The position numbers were made by a program, and so were the translations under genes. This document shows positions 10,482 to 25,400 of a stretch of DNA of 64,000 bases, piece after piece. How positions within the stretch are numbered: the first letter of the stretch is position 1; every line of letters starts with the position of its first letter. The stretch comes from Branchiostoma belcheri (taxonomy: Eukaryota > Chordata > Leptocardii > Amphioxiformes > Branchiostomatidae), in NCBI RefSeq assembly GCF_001625305.1, contig NW_017804265.1:520098-584097 (forward strand), given 5' to 3'. The notes under the pieces were generated by a model. That model saw nothing but the letters and a program-made list of their open reading frames with translations, made no database searches and had not been told where the DNA came from.

Positions 10482-13400
10482 GTAAGTGGAATCACCATTA
10501 CAGTCTACTTCTTTGCTTCTATGCAGCCACATCTGCAACTCTTTTAAATTAAGCGTCCACTGACAGGGATTTTATTCAATTCAATTGTGTTGCCCTTTAG
10601 GATTAGTAATAAAATATGGACCTGACCAGTGGAAGAGCCCCTGGAAGCTTGATGTAGTCAGGCTAATAATATATTCTGCCTTTTTGTACAGAGAAATCAG
10701 CAGAAATCGAAGCAGCTGCAAGGGAAAAGAAGATGAGGGCCATCGCAACATCCATCTCTTCAACATCAGTGATGGCCAGCAGCATCATCACGGTCGTCAT
10801 GACAACGTCTACGGAACTCAGCGTTCAGACGTCTGTCACTCGGGCCAAGTTCGACTACAAGGAGACGGCGACTGAGGCGGGAGCCTGGTGTGCTAAAGAC
10901 AACGACGACAAACAGTTCCTTCTCATCGACCTGGAGACAGCTCAGCTGGTCACCGGGATCGTCACACAGGGGAGGAACTCCAGTCCAGACTGGCCGGACG
11001 GACCTACACAGCAGTGGGTAACGTCGTACACCCTGTCGTATGGACTGGAGAGTGGAGACGAGACAGAGTACAAGGACGCAAAGGGAGAGCTAGTGGTATG
11101 TGGCACTCGGTTTACTTTCAAATGTAGTAAACAAAATTGCTATGAGATACAGTTTGTTATGTGAGGACTTGGTGTGCCGTGTGGTGATGTTACCGACAAT
11201 AACTCTGTAGGATAGGCTTCTATTAGATTGAATAAAGATCAAATACAGTTTTCATTAATAGCATTGAAACACGGAGACCATCTCTACATCACTAAGAGAA
11301 GTGCCATGCATGGTGACTGCTGTGAACCCACAGTGAACCAACTAGTCCACTATCACATAAAATTCCCCCTTCCTTAGATGTAGAACAGTCCTGTTACAAA
11401 CCCCAATATCTTAGAAGTAAAACAGTCCGACCCAATAACCGCACTCTGGTGCTAGGAGTCCTGGAGGCAACACAATAAGGTACTAGTACAAAGCTCCACA
11501 AAAGTCAAGTGTGCGACCAGTTCATTACAATCTAGCAGTAAGAACTTACAACAGTGACTGTTGTCTTTATCCCACGTAACAGGTTTTCGAGGGGAACACC
11601 GACACGGACACTCCTGTGAGTTACGCCTTCGAGAAGTTTAACGGCAGCTTCACGGCGCGTTTCATCAAGATCCGGGTGGTCACCTGGCACGAGCACATCG
11701 CCATGCGGGCTGGCATCATCATACAGGACGGTAAGAATCGACAAATGTAGTGTCTGTGCAGAAAATTTTACTCATGAAGATACGAAATCCGGCATCAATA
11801 TATACAAGCTAGCAGGCACCATTCATAATGCAGTGGTAAGGTAATATAAAATGACGACTTATAAAAAAAGTGATGACTTATCTTAAAAAAATGTCTCATC
11901 AACCATGCTTTCCTTTTTTTTACACAGAGAAAAAGATGGAATTGGAGAAGGCTGCAGTGGAGGCAAGGATGACAGCAATCACAGAAACCATTTCTAAATT
12001 CTCCGTTTTCGCGAGCAGTACCACCACTGTAGTGATGACCAGCTCAACCGAGCTCAGCGAGAAGACCAGCATCACTCGGGCCAAGTTCTCATGCGTAGAG
12101 ACGGCGACTGAGGCGGGAGCCTGGTGTGCTAAAGTGAACGACGACAAACAGTTCCTTCTCATCGACCTGGAGTCAGCCCAGCTGGTCACCGGGATTGTCA
12201 CACAGGGGAGGAACTCCAGTCCAGACTGGCCGGACGGACCTACACAGCAGTGGGTAACGTCGTACAAAATCTCCTACGGTCTGGAAAATGGAGACGAGAC
12301 GGAGTACAAGAAGGCCAATGGAGAAGCTTTGGTAAGTGGACCTACCTCATCTGAGTAACATTTCGTCACTTTGAGATTCCTACATCTTCCCCCTGGTATC
12401 TGTATCAGTATAGCCGGTATAACAGCCCTTCGGCGTATCAAACCAGCTTAAATGCTTTGGTTGGCCGATATTGTTTGCATTGTTTGTACGTTGAAGTAAA
12501 AAAGATGTCGATATGCTTCTTGATATATTATGTTAAACACCTATCTCTGACTTCTTTGTTTTATCAGATCTTCAAGGGAAATGCCGACACCGACACGCCA
12601 GTGAGTCATGCCTTAAAGACCTACAACGGCACCTTCACTGCGCGGTTCATCAAGATCCACATGGTCAGCTGGCACGAGCACATCGCCATGCGGGCAGAAA
12701 TCATCATAGAGGGCGGTAAGACTGCTTACTTACTGCGAATATGCTATCTACATTGAACGTTGATGTTGAGTTTCTGGTGTAACAATAATGCAATGCATAT
12801 CAGAAGTCAGCGGCACTTTTAACTACTATAACAACCACAATTAAGCCATGACATTTGCCTTCTAGGTACCGGACTTCTATGTGCGTGGGTGGAACACGAA
12901 ATAAGAGATTTCAGACCGCAAAATTATGCACTCGGTGTCCTGAATTTCCCATGTCGACCTTTAATTCCTGCTCAGGGCTCCCGGCTAAATTCTGAGACCT
13001 TTCACCTCCAGTCATTCAGCCTGTCAATCTTTCCCCCATTCACGTGCTATCAAAATCTTACGTTCTAACAAACAGGTACACACACATACATGTACATGCA
13101 AAATGGTTTTGTGAAACGATGTATATAATTCTTACAGAAACGAAGAAACAGGAGGTTGAGAAGGCCGAAGTCGAAGCGAAGATGACAACCATCGCAGAAT
13201 CAGTTTCCAAGTACTCCTCCTTTGCCAGCAGCACCATCACGGTCGTCATGACAACGTCTACGGAACTTAGCGTCCAGACCTCCGTCACTCGGGCCAAGTT
13301 CTCATGTGTAGAGACGGCGACTGAGGCGGGAGCCTGGTGTGCTAAAGTGGACGACGACAAACAGTTCCTTATCATCGACCTGGAGTCAGCCCAGCTGGTC

Positions 13401-16400
13401 ACCGGGATCGTCACACAGGGGAGGAACTCCAGTCCAGACTGGCCGGACGGACCTACACAGCAGTGGGTAACGTCGTACACCCTGTCGTACGGACTGGAGA
13501 ATGGAGACGAGACAGAGTACAAGGACGCAAAGGGAGAACTTCTGGTAATTGCTTCTATTTCCGTTCTTCGATATTGCCAATTTCTGTATATTAGGGTAAC
13601 TGAAACATGTACAGAGCAAACAGACCAAAAACGACCCAACAGTTGCATACCTTATACCTACAAATAACATCCAAAATTCCAAGAGGAGTGGGGAGCAGCT
13701 GAGCATCACTGATCGCATTTTATGATGCACAATGGTGACTGTCATAGGTCAAATGATGAAAATGCAAAGATTTCCTAGACCATAGAAACTTTCAATAATC
13801 AGAACCAGAATTATTCCTTGCAATGACATGGACGCTTCCAAATACCGTCACGACTATAAAGTGTTGAAAGAGGATAGGAGTTAGAATGTTTATGTCCATC
13901 TCTAAGACTTCTTGATAGCGTGTTTAGGCAAGCGTGCAAAGGCAACAAAGGCAATGGTACTTAGTTTATGACAGGGCCAGTGACTTTCTTTAAATACACA
14001 GGTGTTCAAAGGCAACGTGGACACGGACACACCTGTGACACACTCCTTAAAGACGTACAACGGCACCTTCACGGCTCGGTACATCAAGATCCATGTGCTC
14101 ACCTGGCACGAGCACATCGCAATGAGGGCTGACGTGATTATAGAAGATGGTACGAGATTATATTTTGCACATGCTATATAAATGTGTGCGATATCGTAAT
14201 CGTAATGCATTCATTATCCTAAAGTCTTGTAATCTAAAGATATTCATTGAATAGTTGCCACAAGAAAGCAATTCTATATAAAATATGATGAGTATTGCTT
14301 CCAGTAATATCATATATTGATTAGCTGGTCTTCTTTTTACTTTTTGTAATATGTAACATACAGGGTGGTTCTTAACACTATGTAATAAATTGTCTTTGCA
14401 GAAACGAAGAAGCTGGAGGTTCAGGTAATGGAAGTGGAAACAAAGAAGACCGTCATCGCAGAATCAATCTCTGTGACTTCCGTGTTTGCCAGCAGTACCA
14501 CCACTGTAGTGATGACCAGCTCAACCGAGCTCAGCGAGAAGACCAGCATCACCCGGGCCAAGTTCTCATGCTTAGAGACGGCGACTGAGGCGGGGGCCTG
14601 GGTTGCAGCTACAGACGACGACAAACAGTTCCTTCTCATCGACCTGGAGTCAGCCCAGCTGGTCACCGGGATCGTGACACAGGGGAGGAACTCCAGTCCA
14701 GACTGGCCGGACGGACCCACACAGCAGTGGGTAACATCGTACAAGATCTCCTACGGTCTGGAGAATGGAGACGAGACGGAGTACAAGAATTCTAAGGGAG
14801 AGGCTGTGGTGAGTCTTAACTGATGTCTAGATAGCCTACACGCGAAGTGTTACAGTTATGAGTGACCTAATACCTGGAGTAGATTGTTAGTTTGTTATCA
14901 ATTACAATTGATTACGTTTGTGAAACACTTGCATTATGCCAAGGCGAACATCTCTTCTGCTTTCCTAGATATTCAAGGCAAACGTCGACACCGACACTCC
15001 TGTGAGCCACTCATTGAAAACGTACAGCGGCACGTTCACAGCGAGGTACATCAAGATCCACATTCTGACCTGGCACGAACATATCGCAATGAGGGCGGAC
15101 ATCATTATTGAAGACGGTAAGCATCGATTGCCAATGTCTATAGCAAAATGAGTCCTAGAAAAGAGAAGTGTGTTTTATGAAACAAGTTTGAACTGAATTT
15201 TAAATTTTTAACAAATTTTTAACAAAGAAGTGACGTTAGAAGTGAGTGTGTATATGCATGAATATTATTGCAGTCATCAATTGAATGTAGAACCTCCTTG
15301 CTTTCAGAGTCAAAGATACTGGTTAAGAAAGAAGAGGAGAAGACAGTCATTGCAGAAACCGTGACAGAGACATCAGTGATGGCGAGCAGCAGCATCTCAG
15401 TGGTCGTCACCACCTCCACGGAGATAGACGTCCGCTACACCGTCACCCAGGCCAAGTTCGGCGTCGTGGAGACCAAAGACGAAGCCGGAGCCTGGTGTGC
15501 CGCTACAAACGACGACAAACAGTTCCTTCTTATCGACTTGGAGCAGGAGAAGCTCGTCACCGGGATCGTTACACAAGGCAGAAACTCCAGTCCAGACTGG
15601 CCGGACGGACCGACTAGCCACTGGGTAACGTCATACACCTTAACCTACGGTGTAGAAAATGGAGACGAAAGCGAGTACAAGGACAAGAAAGGAGAACTTC
15701 TGGTGGGTCAATATTTATGTTTATAAGAACCATGTGACATACAGTTTATGCACAAGGTACCGGTTCATCAGAAAAACTTCTTTAAATTGTCTTAAGATAC
15801 TTGAACTAGCTTGTTTCAAACCGGGCAAGTTACTAGGTATTAATGATGATTATTTATGTTGTGCAGGTTTTCAAAGGCAACTCGGACACAGACACGCCTG
15901 TTACCCATCCCCTGAAACAGTTCGACGGGCATTTTAAAGCTCGCTTCGTCAAGATTCACCCCGTCAGCTGGAATGGCCACATTTGCATGAGGGCAGACGT
16001 GATAGTCGAGGATGGTAAATACAACGTCATTTCACTCCTAAAGAAGACGTTTACCATGTGCTTATTTTATCCACCAGAAAGTCAATCTTGACATCTTGAA
16101 ATTAATCCTGAATGTAACATGTATTACCAGCACAGCTCATATACTTTACTGATGTTTCGATTACAGAGGCAAAGAAGGAAATAAAGGAGCTGGCCAAAAA
16201 GGAGGAAACAATGACAGCAATCGCTGAGACCGTCACAGAAACGTCGGTCATAGCAAGTAGCAGTATTTCGGTTGTTGTTACTACTTCCACGGAGCTGGAC
16301 GTCCGCTACACCGTCACCCAGGCCAAGTTCGGCGTCGTGGAGACCAAAGACGAAGCCGGGGCCTGGTGTGCCGCTACAAACGACGACAAACAGTTCCTTC

Positions 16401-19400
16401 TTATCGACTTGGAGCAGGAGAAGCTCGTCACCGGGATCGTTACGCAAGGCAGAAACTCCAGTCCAGACTGGCCGGACGGACCGACTAGCCACTGGGTGAC
16501 GTCGTACACCTTAACCTACGGTGTAGAGAATGGAGACGAAAACGAGTACAAGGACAAGAAAGGAGAACTTCTGGTGAGTGGAAATTTCTATATTAAGTCT
16601 AGTAAGGCATTCGTCACTGACATTTGTCAAACTGACAATGAGGAAAACATTGTGTATTTTTACTTTTCTTTGATAGGTCTTCAAAGGCAACAAAGATACA
16701 GACAGCCCAGTGACCCATTCATTTGCAACTTTCAACGGCCCCTTCAAAGCACGATTTGTCAAGATCCATCCAGTTACATGGAATGATCACATCTGCATGA
16801 GGGCTGACATGATCGTCGAAGATGGTAGGACTCTCCTTTATTTTGTAGCTACATGTAGTTAACAATGATTTTAAAAACAGCAGTTCTGTTTTGCAATCCA
16901 TCAAGAAAAGGTGTATTCAGTAACATGTCGATGATCCTTTTTGTCTTTCTGCAATACAGAGGCTAAAAAGGCGATAAAGGAAGTAGCGAAGAAGGAGGAA
17001 ACTATGACAGTCATCGCGGAAAGTGTGACAGAAACATCCATTATGGCAACTTCCAGCATCAGTGTCTCCGTGACCACCTCCACGGAGATAGACGTCCGCT
17101 ACACCGTCACCCAGGCCAAGTTCGGCGTCGTGGAGACCAAAGATGAAGCCGGAGCCTGGTGTGCCGCTACAAACGACGACAAACAGTTTCTTCTCATAGA
17201 CTTGGAGCAGGAGAAGCTCGTCACCGGGATCGTCACACAAGGCAGAAACTCCAGTCCAGACTGGCCGGACGGACCGACAAGCCACTGGGTGACGTCATAC
17301 ACCTTAACCTACGGTGTAGAGAATGGAGACGAAAACGAGTACAAGGACAAGAAAGGAGACCTCTTGGTGAGCACTCGCACATTAATTTCTTCTAAGGAAG
17401 AAAATGATTATTGCAAGGGTATATGATTTAGCGGCCAACTTTTCTCAACGCCTCAACGTCTTCTTACAGGTTTTCAAGGGCAACAAGGACACAGACACCC
17501 CAGTAACCCACCCGTTCCAACAGTTCAACGGACCGTTCAAGGCTCGCTACGTGAAGATTCATCCAGTCACGTGGAACGACCATATCTGCATGAGGGCTGA
17601 CCTCATCGTCGAAGATGGTAGGATGAAATTATTACGGATACGTTTAAACCGTTTTACTAAAACGATTCTTCGTTGCTGAGAGAAATATACTAGGATGGTG
17701 CCATTTTGATAATGTTGCATTTATTTTCCTCCCTACCTAAACAACAGAGGCAAAGAAGGAAGTCAAAGAGATAGCAAAGAAGGAAGAAGAGAAGGTTGTC
17801 ATCGCCGAAAGCGTCACGGAAACTTCTGTCATGGCAAGCAGCATCACCATGGTTTCTGTCACGACTTCCACGGAGATAGACGTCCGCTACACCGTCACCC
17901 AGGCCAAGTTCGGCGTCGTGGAGACCAAAGACGAAGCCGGAGCCTGGTGTGCCGCTACAAACGACGACAAACAGTTCCTTCTTATCGACTTGGAGCAGGA
18001 GAAGCTCGTCACCGGGATCGTTACACAAGGCAGAAACTCCAGTCCAGACTGGCCGGACGGACCGACTAGTCACTGGGTGACGTCGTACACACTCTCCTAC
18101 GGACTGGAGAATGGAGACGAGAACAAATACATGGACAAGAAGGGAGAACTTAAGGTATGTCTTATGCGGAATAATAACCATTTCCAAATTAACTTAGTGG
18201 CACTTTAAGTTGTGTACAGTTCTATGTAATTCTAACGAAGCATGATTCTTTTGCAGATCTTTAAAGGTAACAAAGATACAGATACACCTGTTACCCATAG
18301 CTTTGCGGAGTTCAGCGGGCCATTCAACGCTCGCTTCGTCAAGATACATCCGGTCACATGGAACGACCATATCTGCATGAGGGCGGACATGATTGTAGAG
18401 GACGGTAAGCCTACATTTACTTTCCTTTCTAGTTGACGTAAGTTTTATAATTAGCTTTGTTATCTTGTTTCATTTCTTATATAAGTACCCGTCCTTGTAT
18501 TTACCTGAAGTTTCTGCAACTTTCGTTCTGCTAATGATGATGCGTAAGACATTGGTGACTAACTATAAATCAAGCGTAAGAATATCGATTGCATTTTACT
18601 AGTTATAGTCTCTGTATTTTTTTATAATAAATAGAGGGGTGGCCAAAGTAGCGGTAAATGTTACTCTGATATATGTTATCAACGTGTGTTTATCTCTAAA
18701 TTTGTATTATTCTAATTAAAGCGGCGAAAAAGGCAGCAAAAGAAATAGTGAAGAAAGAAGCGACAATGACGACAATCGCGGAGACGGTCACCGAAACGTC
18801 TGTCATGGCAAGTAGCAGCATCACAGAGGTCATCACGACTTCCACGGAGATAGACGTCCGCTACACCGTCACCCAGGCCAAGTTCGGCGTCGTGGAGACC
18901 AAAGACGAAGCCGGAGCCTGGTGTGCCGCTACAAACGACGACAAACAGTTCCTTCTTATTGACTTGGAGCAGGAGAAGCTCGTCACCGGGATCGTGACAC
19001 AAGGCAGAAACTCCAGTCCAGACTGGCCGGACGGACCGACTACCCAGTGGGTGACGTCATACACCCTGTCGTATGGTGTAGAGAATGGAGACGAGAATGA
19101 GTACAAGGACAAGACAGGGGCTCTTAAGGTATGTTAATACCATACATGTATATCATTTCTAACCTATCTTTTATCTAATTTAGTGATGCAATATTCCTAA
19201 TTCCTCAACACAGATTTCACGTCCTGAAGTAAATAATGTGATTCATTTAACAGGTATTCAAGGGCAACGTGGATACAGACACCCCCGTTATCCATAATCT
19301 TGCACAATTCAACGGGAATTTCACGGCTCGCTATGTGAAAATCCACCCGGTCACGTGGAACGACCACATCTGCATGAGAGCGGATGTCATAGTGGAAGAC

Positions 19401-22400
19401 GGTGAGCCTTGTTTATTGTTCTATTGTTTGCTACAATGTCATTTTTATGTTTGACCGGTACCACATAGGGTATTTGTCGTTTGGCTCATTTGTCACACAG
19501 CACTCTGTGTATTTACTTCCATTGCAAGTGCCCCTACTTGGGGACTACATTCCTTATTGTATCATGTGATAGATTCAGTTTTAAACACACATATACCTAG
19601 TCATATTCTTACTCCATCACACTAATAATTATCTGTTTGTATACAACAACTTTGTTCTTTTCAAACAGAGGCGAAGAAAGACCTTAAAGAAATCGCCAAG
19701 AAAGAAGAGACGATGGTGACAATCGCCGAGAGCGTCACGGAAACATCGGTGATCGCAAGCAGCATCACCATGGTTTCTGTCACCACCTCCACGGAGATAG
19801 ACGTCCGCTACACCGTCACCCAGGCCAAGTTCGGCGTCGTGGAGACCAAAGACGAAGCCGGAGCCTGGTGCGCCGCTACAAACGACGACAAACAGTTCCT
19901 TCTTATCGACTTGGAGCAGGAAAAGCTCGTCACCGGGATCGTGACACAAGGCAGAAACTCCAGTCCAGACTGGCCGGACGGACCGACTAGCCACTGGGTC
20001 ACGTCGTACACCTTAACCTACGGTGTAGAAAATGGGGACGAAAACGAGTACAAGGACAAGAAAGGAGAGCTTCTGGTAGGATTTTCTAGCTCATAGCATC
20101 ATACATGACAACATTTTTTTTGGTTATTAAGTGTTTGTTGCAATGCATGCACTTTAAAATTATGATTTCATATCTCAAACCATGTATAATAGAATTTTTA
20201 TCTTATTTCCTTTTTTTCTTCTTCCAGGTATTCAAGGGAAACAAGGACAGGGATACTCCGGTTACCCACAACTTTGCGACTTTTAACGGGCATTTCACAG
20301 CACGTTATGTGAAGATTCATCCTGTTACCTGGAATGACCACATCTGCATGAGAGCTGAGCTCGTCGTTGAAGACGGTATGTCCTTAAACTATCTCTTCGA
20401 ATTCTATTTTGTTGGTGAAAAGCTTGTTATTGTGCTTACTGTACCTATAAGGCATCCAGGCATAGGTCGCAGCTAGTTGAAGAACGCCATTCGGGTTGCA
20501 AAACGTTCCACCTATCTAACGACTTTGCTTGTGCAGTTTTGTGCCAAGATTAAGTACTGCTTCTAAACACCCATTTTATTACAGTGGTGGTTATGTATGT
20601 GATTCCATACTATAGCTAGGAAGGAATGTTTGAGAGAATACATGCCACACAGCATATTATAATTCGTACATTCATTTCCAACATTTTGTGTCTTTTAGAG
20701 GTGAAAAAACAGATAAAGGAGGTAGCAAAGAAAGAGGAACAAATGACCGTCATTGCCGAGACCGTGACAGAGAGTTCAGTCATGGCGAGCACAAGCACAA
20801 CGGTCTCTGTCACCACCTCCACGGAGATAGACGTCCGCTACACCGTCACCCAGGCCAAGTTCGGCGTCGTGGAGACCAAAGACGAAGCCGGAGCCTGGTG
20901 TGCCGCTACAAACGACGACAAACAGTTCCTTCTTATCGACTTGGAGCAGGAGAAGCTCGTCACCGGGATCGTGACACAAGGCAGAAACTCCAGTCCAGAC
21001 TGGCCGGACGGACCGACTAGTCACTGGGTGACGTCATACACCCTGTCCTACGGAGTGGAGAATGGAGATGAAAACGAGTACAAGGACAAGGCAGGAGCTC
21101 TGAAAGTGAGTTCCACGGCTGATCTTTCAATCTCCGAACTGCGCATGCCGTGTTTCACTTCTTGTCAGCGATGATAGAAAGCTAGCTGCAGCTCTTTGTC
21201 TATAGTAAAAAAAATCACCTGTCTTTTTCGCATTTGAAGACAATAGTAAAATGTTGGAAAAATACAATGACTGTAGTATACGAAACAATTGTATTGTATG
21301 TCTCCGTTGACAGATTTTCAAAGGCAACAAGGACACAGACACACCTAATACCAACAACTTTGCGGAATTCAACGGCCCATTCAAAGCAAGATATGTCAAG
21401 ATCCACCCTATGACATGGAATGATCATATCTGCATGAGGGCCGACCTCATCGTCGAAGACGGTAAGAACATTTTACTGATAGACATTGTTGAGTTTTTCT
21501 TACAAGTTACATGTACTTGACGATCCAATCTGGAATGAATGATCCATACAAGCATTATGTTACTGTTCTTACTCCTTACTTCAGAGGTAAAGAAGGAATT
21601 AAAGGCAGTTGCAAAGAAGGAGGAGGAGAAGACCGTCATCGCTGAAAGCGTGACCGAAACTTCTGTTATGGCAAGCAGCAGCATCACAGTCTCAGTAACG
21701 AGTTCCACGGAGATAGACGTTCGCTACACCGTCACCCAGGCCAAGTTCGGCGTCGTGGAGACCAAAGACGAAGCCGGAGCCTGGTGTGCCGCTACAAACG
21801 ACGACAAACAGTTCCTTCTTATCGACTTGGAGCAGGAGAAGCTCGTCACCGGGATCGTGACACAAGGCAGAAACTCCAGTCCAGACTGGCCGGACGGACC
21901 GACAAGCCACTGGGTCACGTCGTACACCTTAACATACGGTGTAGAGAATGGAGACGAAAACGAGTACAAGGACAAGGCAGGAGCTCTTAAAGTGAGTTAA
22001 AACAAATCAATATATTGATTAAACTACTTACCCGAGGGCAGTTTTTTGAAGAAGAAAGACTCTAAGATGTCCAAATGTGTACACGGTATTAAATGTTCTG
22101 ATAATTAAAAAGTTGATTTATTCATTAATTGCCACCTTATAGGTTTTCAAGGGCAACAAGGACACAGACAGTCCCGTCACCCACAACTTTGCAGAATTCA
22201 ATGGACCGTTTAAGGCACGCTACGTCAAGATACACCCCGTCACGTGGAACGATCACATCTGCATGAGGGCTGACATGATTGTGGAGGACGGTAAGATAGC
22301 ACCTTAAGTCAATATTATGGAGAAAACATTCGATATAAAGCATGTATTGATACATGTAGATGGTAATTACTTTAATGACATCCTTCCTAGAACCTGAAGT

Positions 22401-25400
22401 TAAATATACGGACAAAACTATTGGTTTTTTATTCAAATACGCACACCTGTTTGCATATGTTGAACACCATCTTAGGTCGACATTTTTTGACAAATTCTTG
22501 GCATTAGTACGTGTTAAATTGTATATGTTGTGTTTGTTTACAGAGGCAAAGAAAGCAGTAAAGGAAGTAGCAAAGAAAGAAGAGCAGATGACCGTCATTG
22601 CCGAAAGTGTCACGGAAACGTCCACTATGTCCATGTCTATGTCCAGCTCAAGCACAACGGTCTCTGTCACCACCTCCACGGAGATAGACGTCCGCTACAC
22701 CGTCACCCAGGCCAAGTTTGGCGTCGTGGAGACCAAAGACGAAGCCGGAGCCTGGTGTGCCGCTACAAACGACGACAAACAGTTCCTTCTTATCGACTTG
22801 GAGCAGGAGAAGCTCGTCACCGGGATCGTTACACAAGGCAGAAACTCCAGTCCAGACTGGCCGGACGGACCGACTAGCCACTGGGTGACGTCATACACAC
22901 TGTCCTATGGAGTGGAGAATGGCGACGAGAACGAGTACAAGGACGCCAACGGAGAATTGAAAGTAAGAACATAGAAAATATTTACAATAAGATGGCTAAA
23001 TTCTATAGCTGCCTTTGTTCTTCCATGTTTTTAGAAACACATTCTAAAGCAAATTACTGACGAGTATGCAATATTGTCAGTTAATGTATCGAACGCTGCG
23101 TGATACTGTTATATAAACCATTTGTTCTTAGAACAGTAGATTTGAAGATCCGGTGATAAGTTATGCCACAATATTCGTGACTTTGAGTTAAAATGACAGT
23201 GTTTTGTTTTGCTATTAGACATTCCAGGGCAACAAAGACAGGGATACTCCGGTGACGCACAACTTTGCAAAGTTCAGTGGACCCTTCAAAGCGCGCTACG
23301 TGAAGATCCACCCCGTCACTTGGAACGACCACATCTGCATGAGGGCGGACATGATAGTAGAGGATGGTAAAATAGTTAAGTTCTTCCTTTCATAGATAAT
23401 GCATGCTCTCAAACTACATCAAATTCAACATGTTTTTGCATTTCGATCAGCCTTTCTCCATTTTTCACAGTAATTGCCTCTTGCAAATTCTTTTTCTTGT
23501 ATTTCAAGTTGTAATGATAAATTATGCCATAGAAACCATGCTATGGCATATAGGATCAGACTAACTCTGAATCTGTCCTTGATTTCTGTTTGTTACAGAG
23601 GTCAAAAAGGAAGTAAAGGAGATCGCTAAGAAGGAAGAGCAGATGATAGTTATTGCGGAAAGCGTCACCGAAACTTCGGTCATTGCCAGTAGTGTCGTCG
23701 CGGTTTCAGTGACCACTTCGACAGAAAAGGACGTCCGCTACACCGTCACTCAAGCCAAGTTCGGCGTCGTGGAGACCAAAGACGAAGCCGGAGCCTGGTG
23801 TGCAGCTACAAACGACGACAAACAGTTCCTTCTTATCGACTTGGAGCAGGAGAAGCTCGTCACCGGGATCGTGACACAAGGCAGAAACTCCAGTCCAGAC
23901 TGGCCGGACGGACCCACAAGCCACTGGGTCACGTCGTACACCTTAACATACGGTGTAGAAAATGGAGACGAAAACGAGTACAAGGATGCAAAAGGAGAGC
24001 TAAAAGTAAGATAGCACATTGTCTTTAAGTGTCTTTTTACTTGGTTCAACTTCTCACACCAACCTAGTGTTGATACATGTAGTATGACAAGATTTATTTT
24101 GACACACAAGAAATTCTCTAAAACATCTTTGCTGTAAAACAGGTCTTCAAGGGTAACAATGATACAGACAGCCCGGTGACCCACAACTTCGCGCAGTTCA
24201 ACGGCCCTTTCAACGCACGCTTCATCAAGATACATCCTGTCACATGGAACGAACATATATGCATGAGGGCAGACATGATCGTTGAAGATCGTAAGTCAAG
24301 ATCTCTTTTTAAAATTATCATCTGTCTAACGATAGTAAAGATTGAACTGTATAAAATGTTCTATTTTTTGAAATGGAGAAATTGGATTCAAAGAAAGTGT
24401 TAACATGTTTCTAATCGTTTTTACAAAAAGCGGTAAAGAAGGAAATGAAGAAAGTGGCCAAGAAAGAAGAGCAGATGACAGTCATTGCTGAATCCGTCAC
24501 GGAAACGTCCGTCATTGCAAGCAGCAGTGTCACTGTGTCTGTCACCACCTCCACGGAGATAGACGTCCGCTACACCGTCACCCAGGCCAAGTTCGGCGTC
24601 GTGGAGACCAAAGACGAAGCCGGAGCCTGGTGTGCCGCTACAAACGACGACAAACAGTTCCTTCTTATCGACTTGGAGCAGGAGAAGCTCGTCACCGGGA
24701 TCGTGACACAAGGCAGAAACTCCAGTCCAGACTGGCCGGACGGACCGACAAGCCACTGGGTCACGTCGTACACCTTAACCTACGGTGTAGGAAATGGAGA
24801 CGAAAACGAGTACAAGGACGCCAAGGGAGAACTTCTGGTAAGGAATACTGTCGTACATGGTAGAGGCATAATAATTACACCACTCTTTGTATCTTCCATC
24901 AATGTTCTAATGGCCCTTTAAACTTAACTGTGTTTATCTTGTAGGTCTTCAAAGGCAACAAAGACAGGGACACCCCCGTAACCCACAACTTTGCAAAGTA
25001 CAATGGGCATTTCAACGCTCGTTTTGTGAAGATTCATCCCGTGACGTGGAATGACCACATCTGTATGCGAGCTGACATGATTGTTGAGGACGGTAAGAAT
25101 AAAGGAAAACTTCCGTATTCATGAGCTTTAATCGTAGTCACTCAGTGAGAATCAACTTGTCCATTGCATGACGGCTTTGTCCCTGAATTTTAACAAGATC
25201 GTCTGAGTAATTAACATACATTGTATGTTTACAGCAAAGAAGAAAGAAGTTAAGGAGGTTGCAAAGAGGGTGGAAACAATGACAGCTATTGCTGAAACCG
25301 TGACAGAGACGTCTGTCATGGCAAGCTCAAGCATCACTGTGTCTGTCACCACCTCAACCGAGTTGGACGTCCGCTACACCGTCACCCAGGCCAAGTTCGG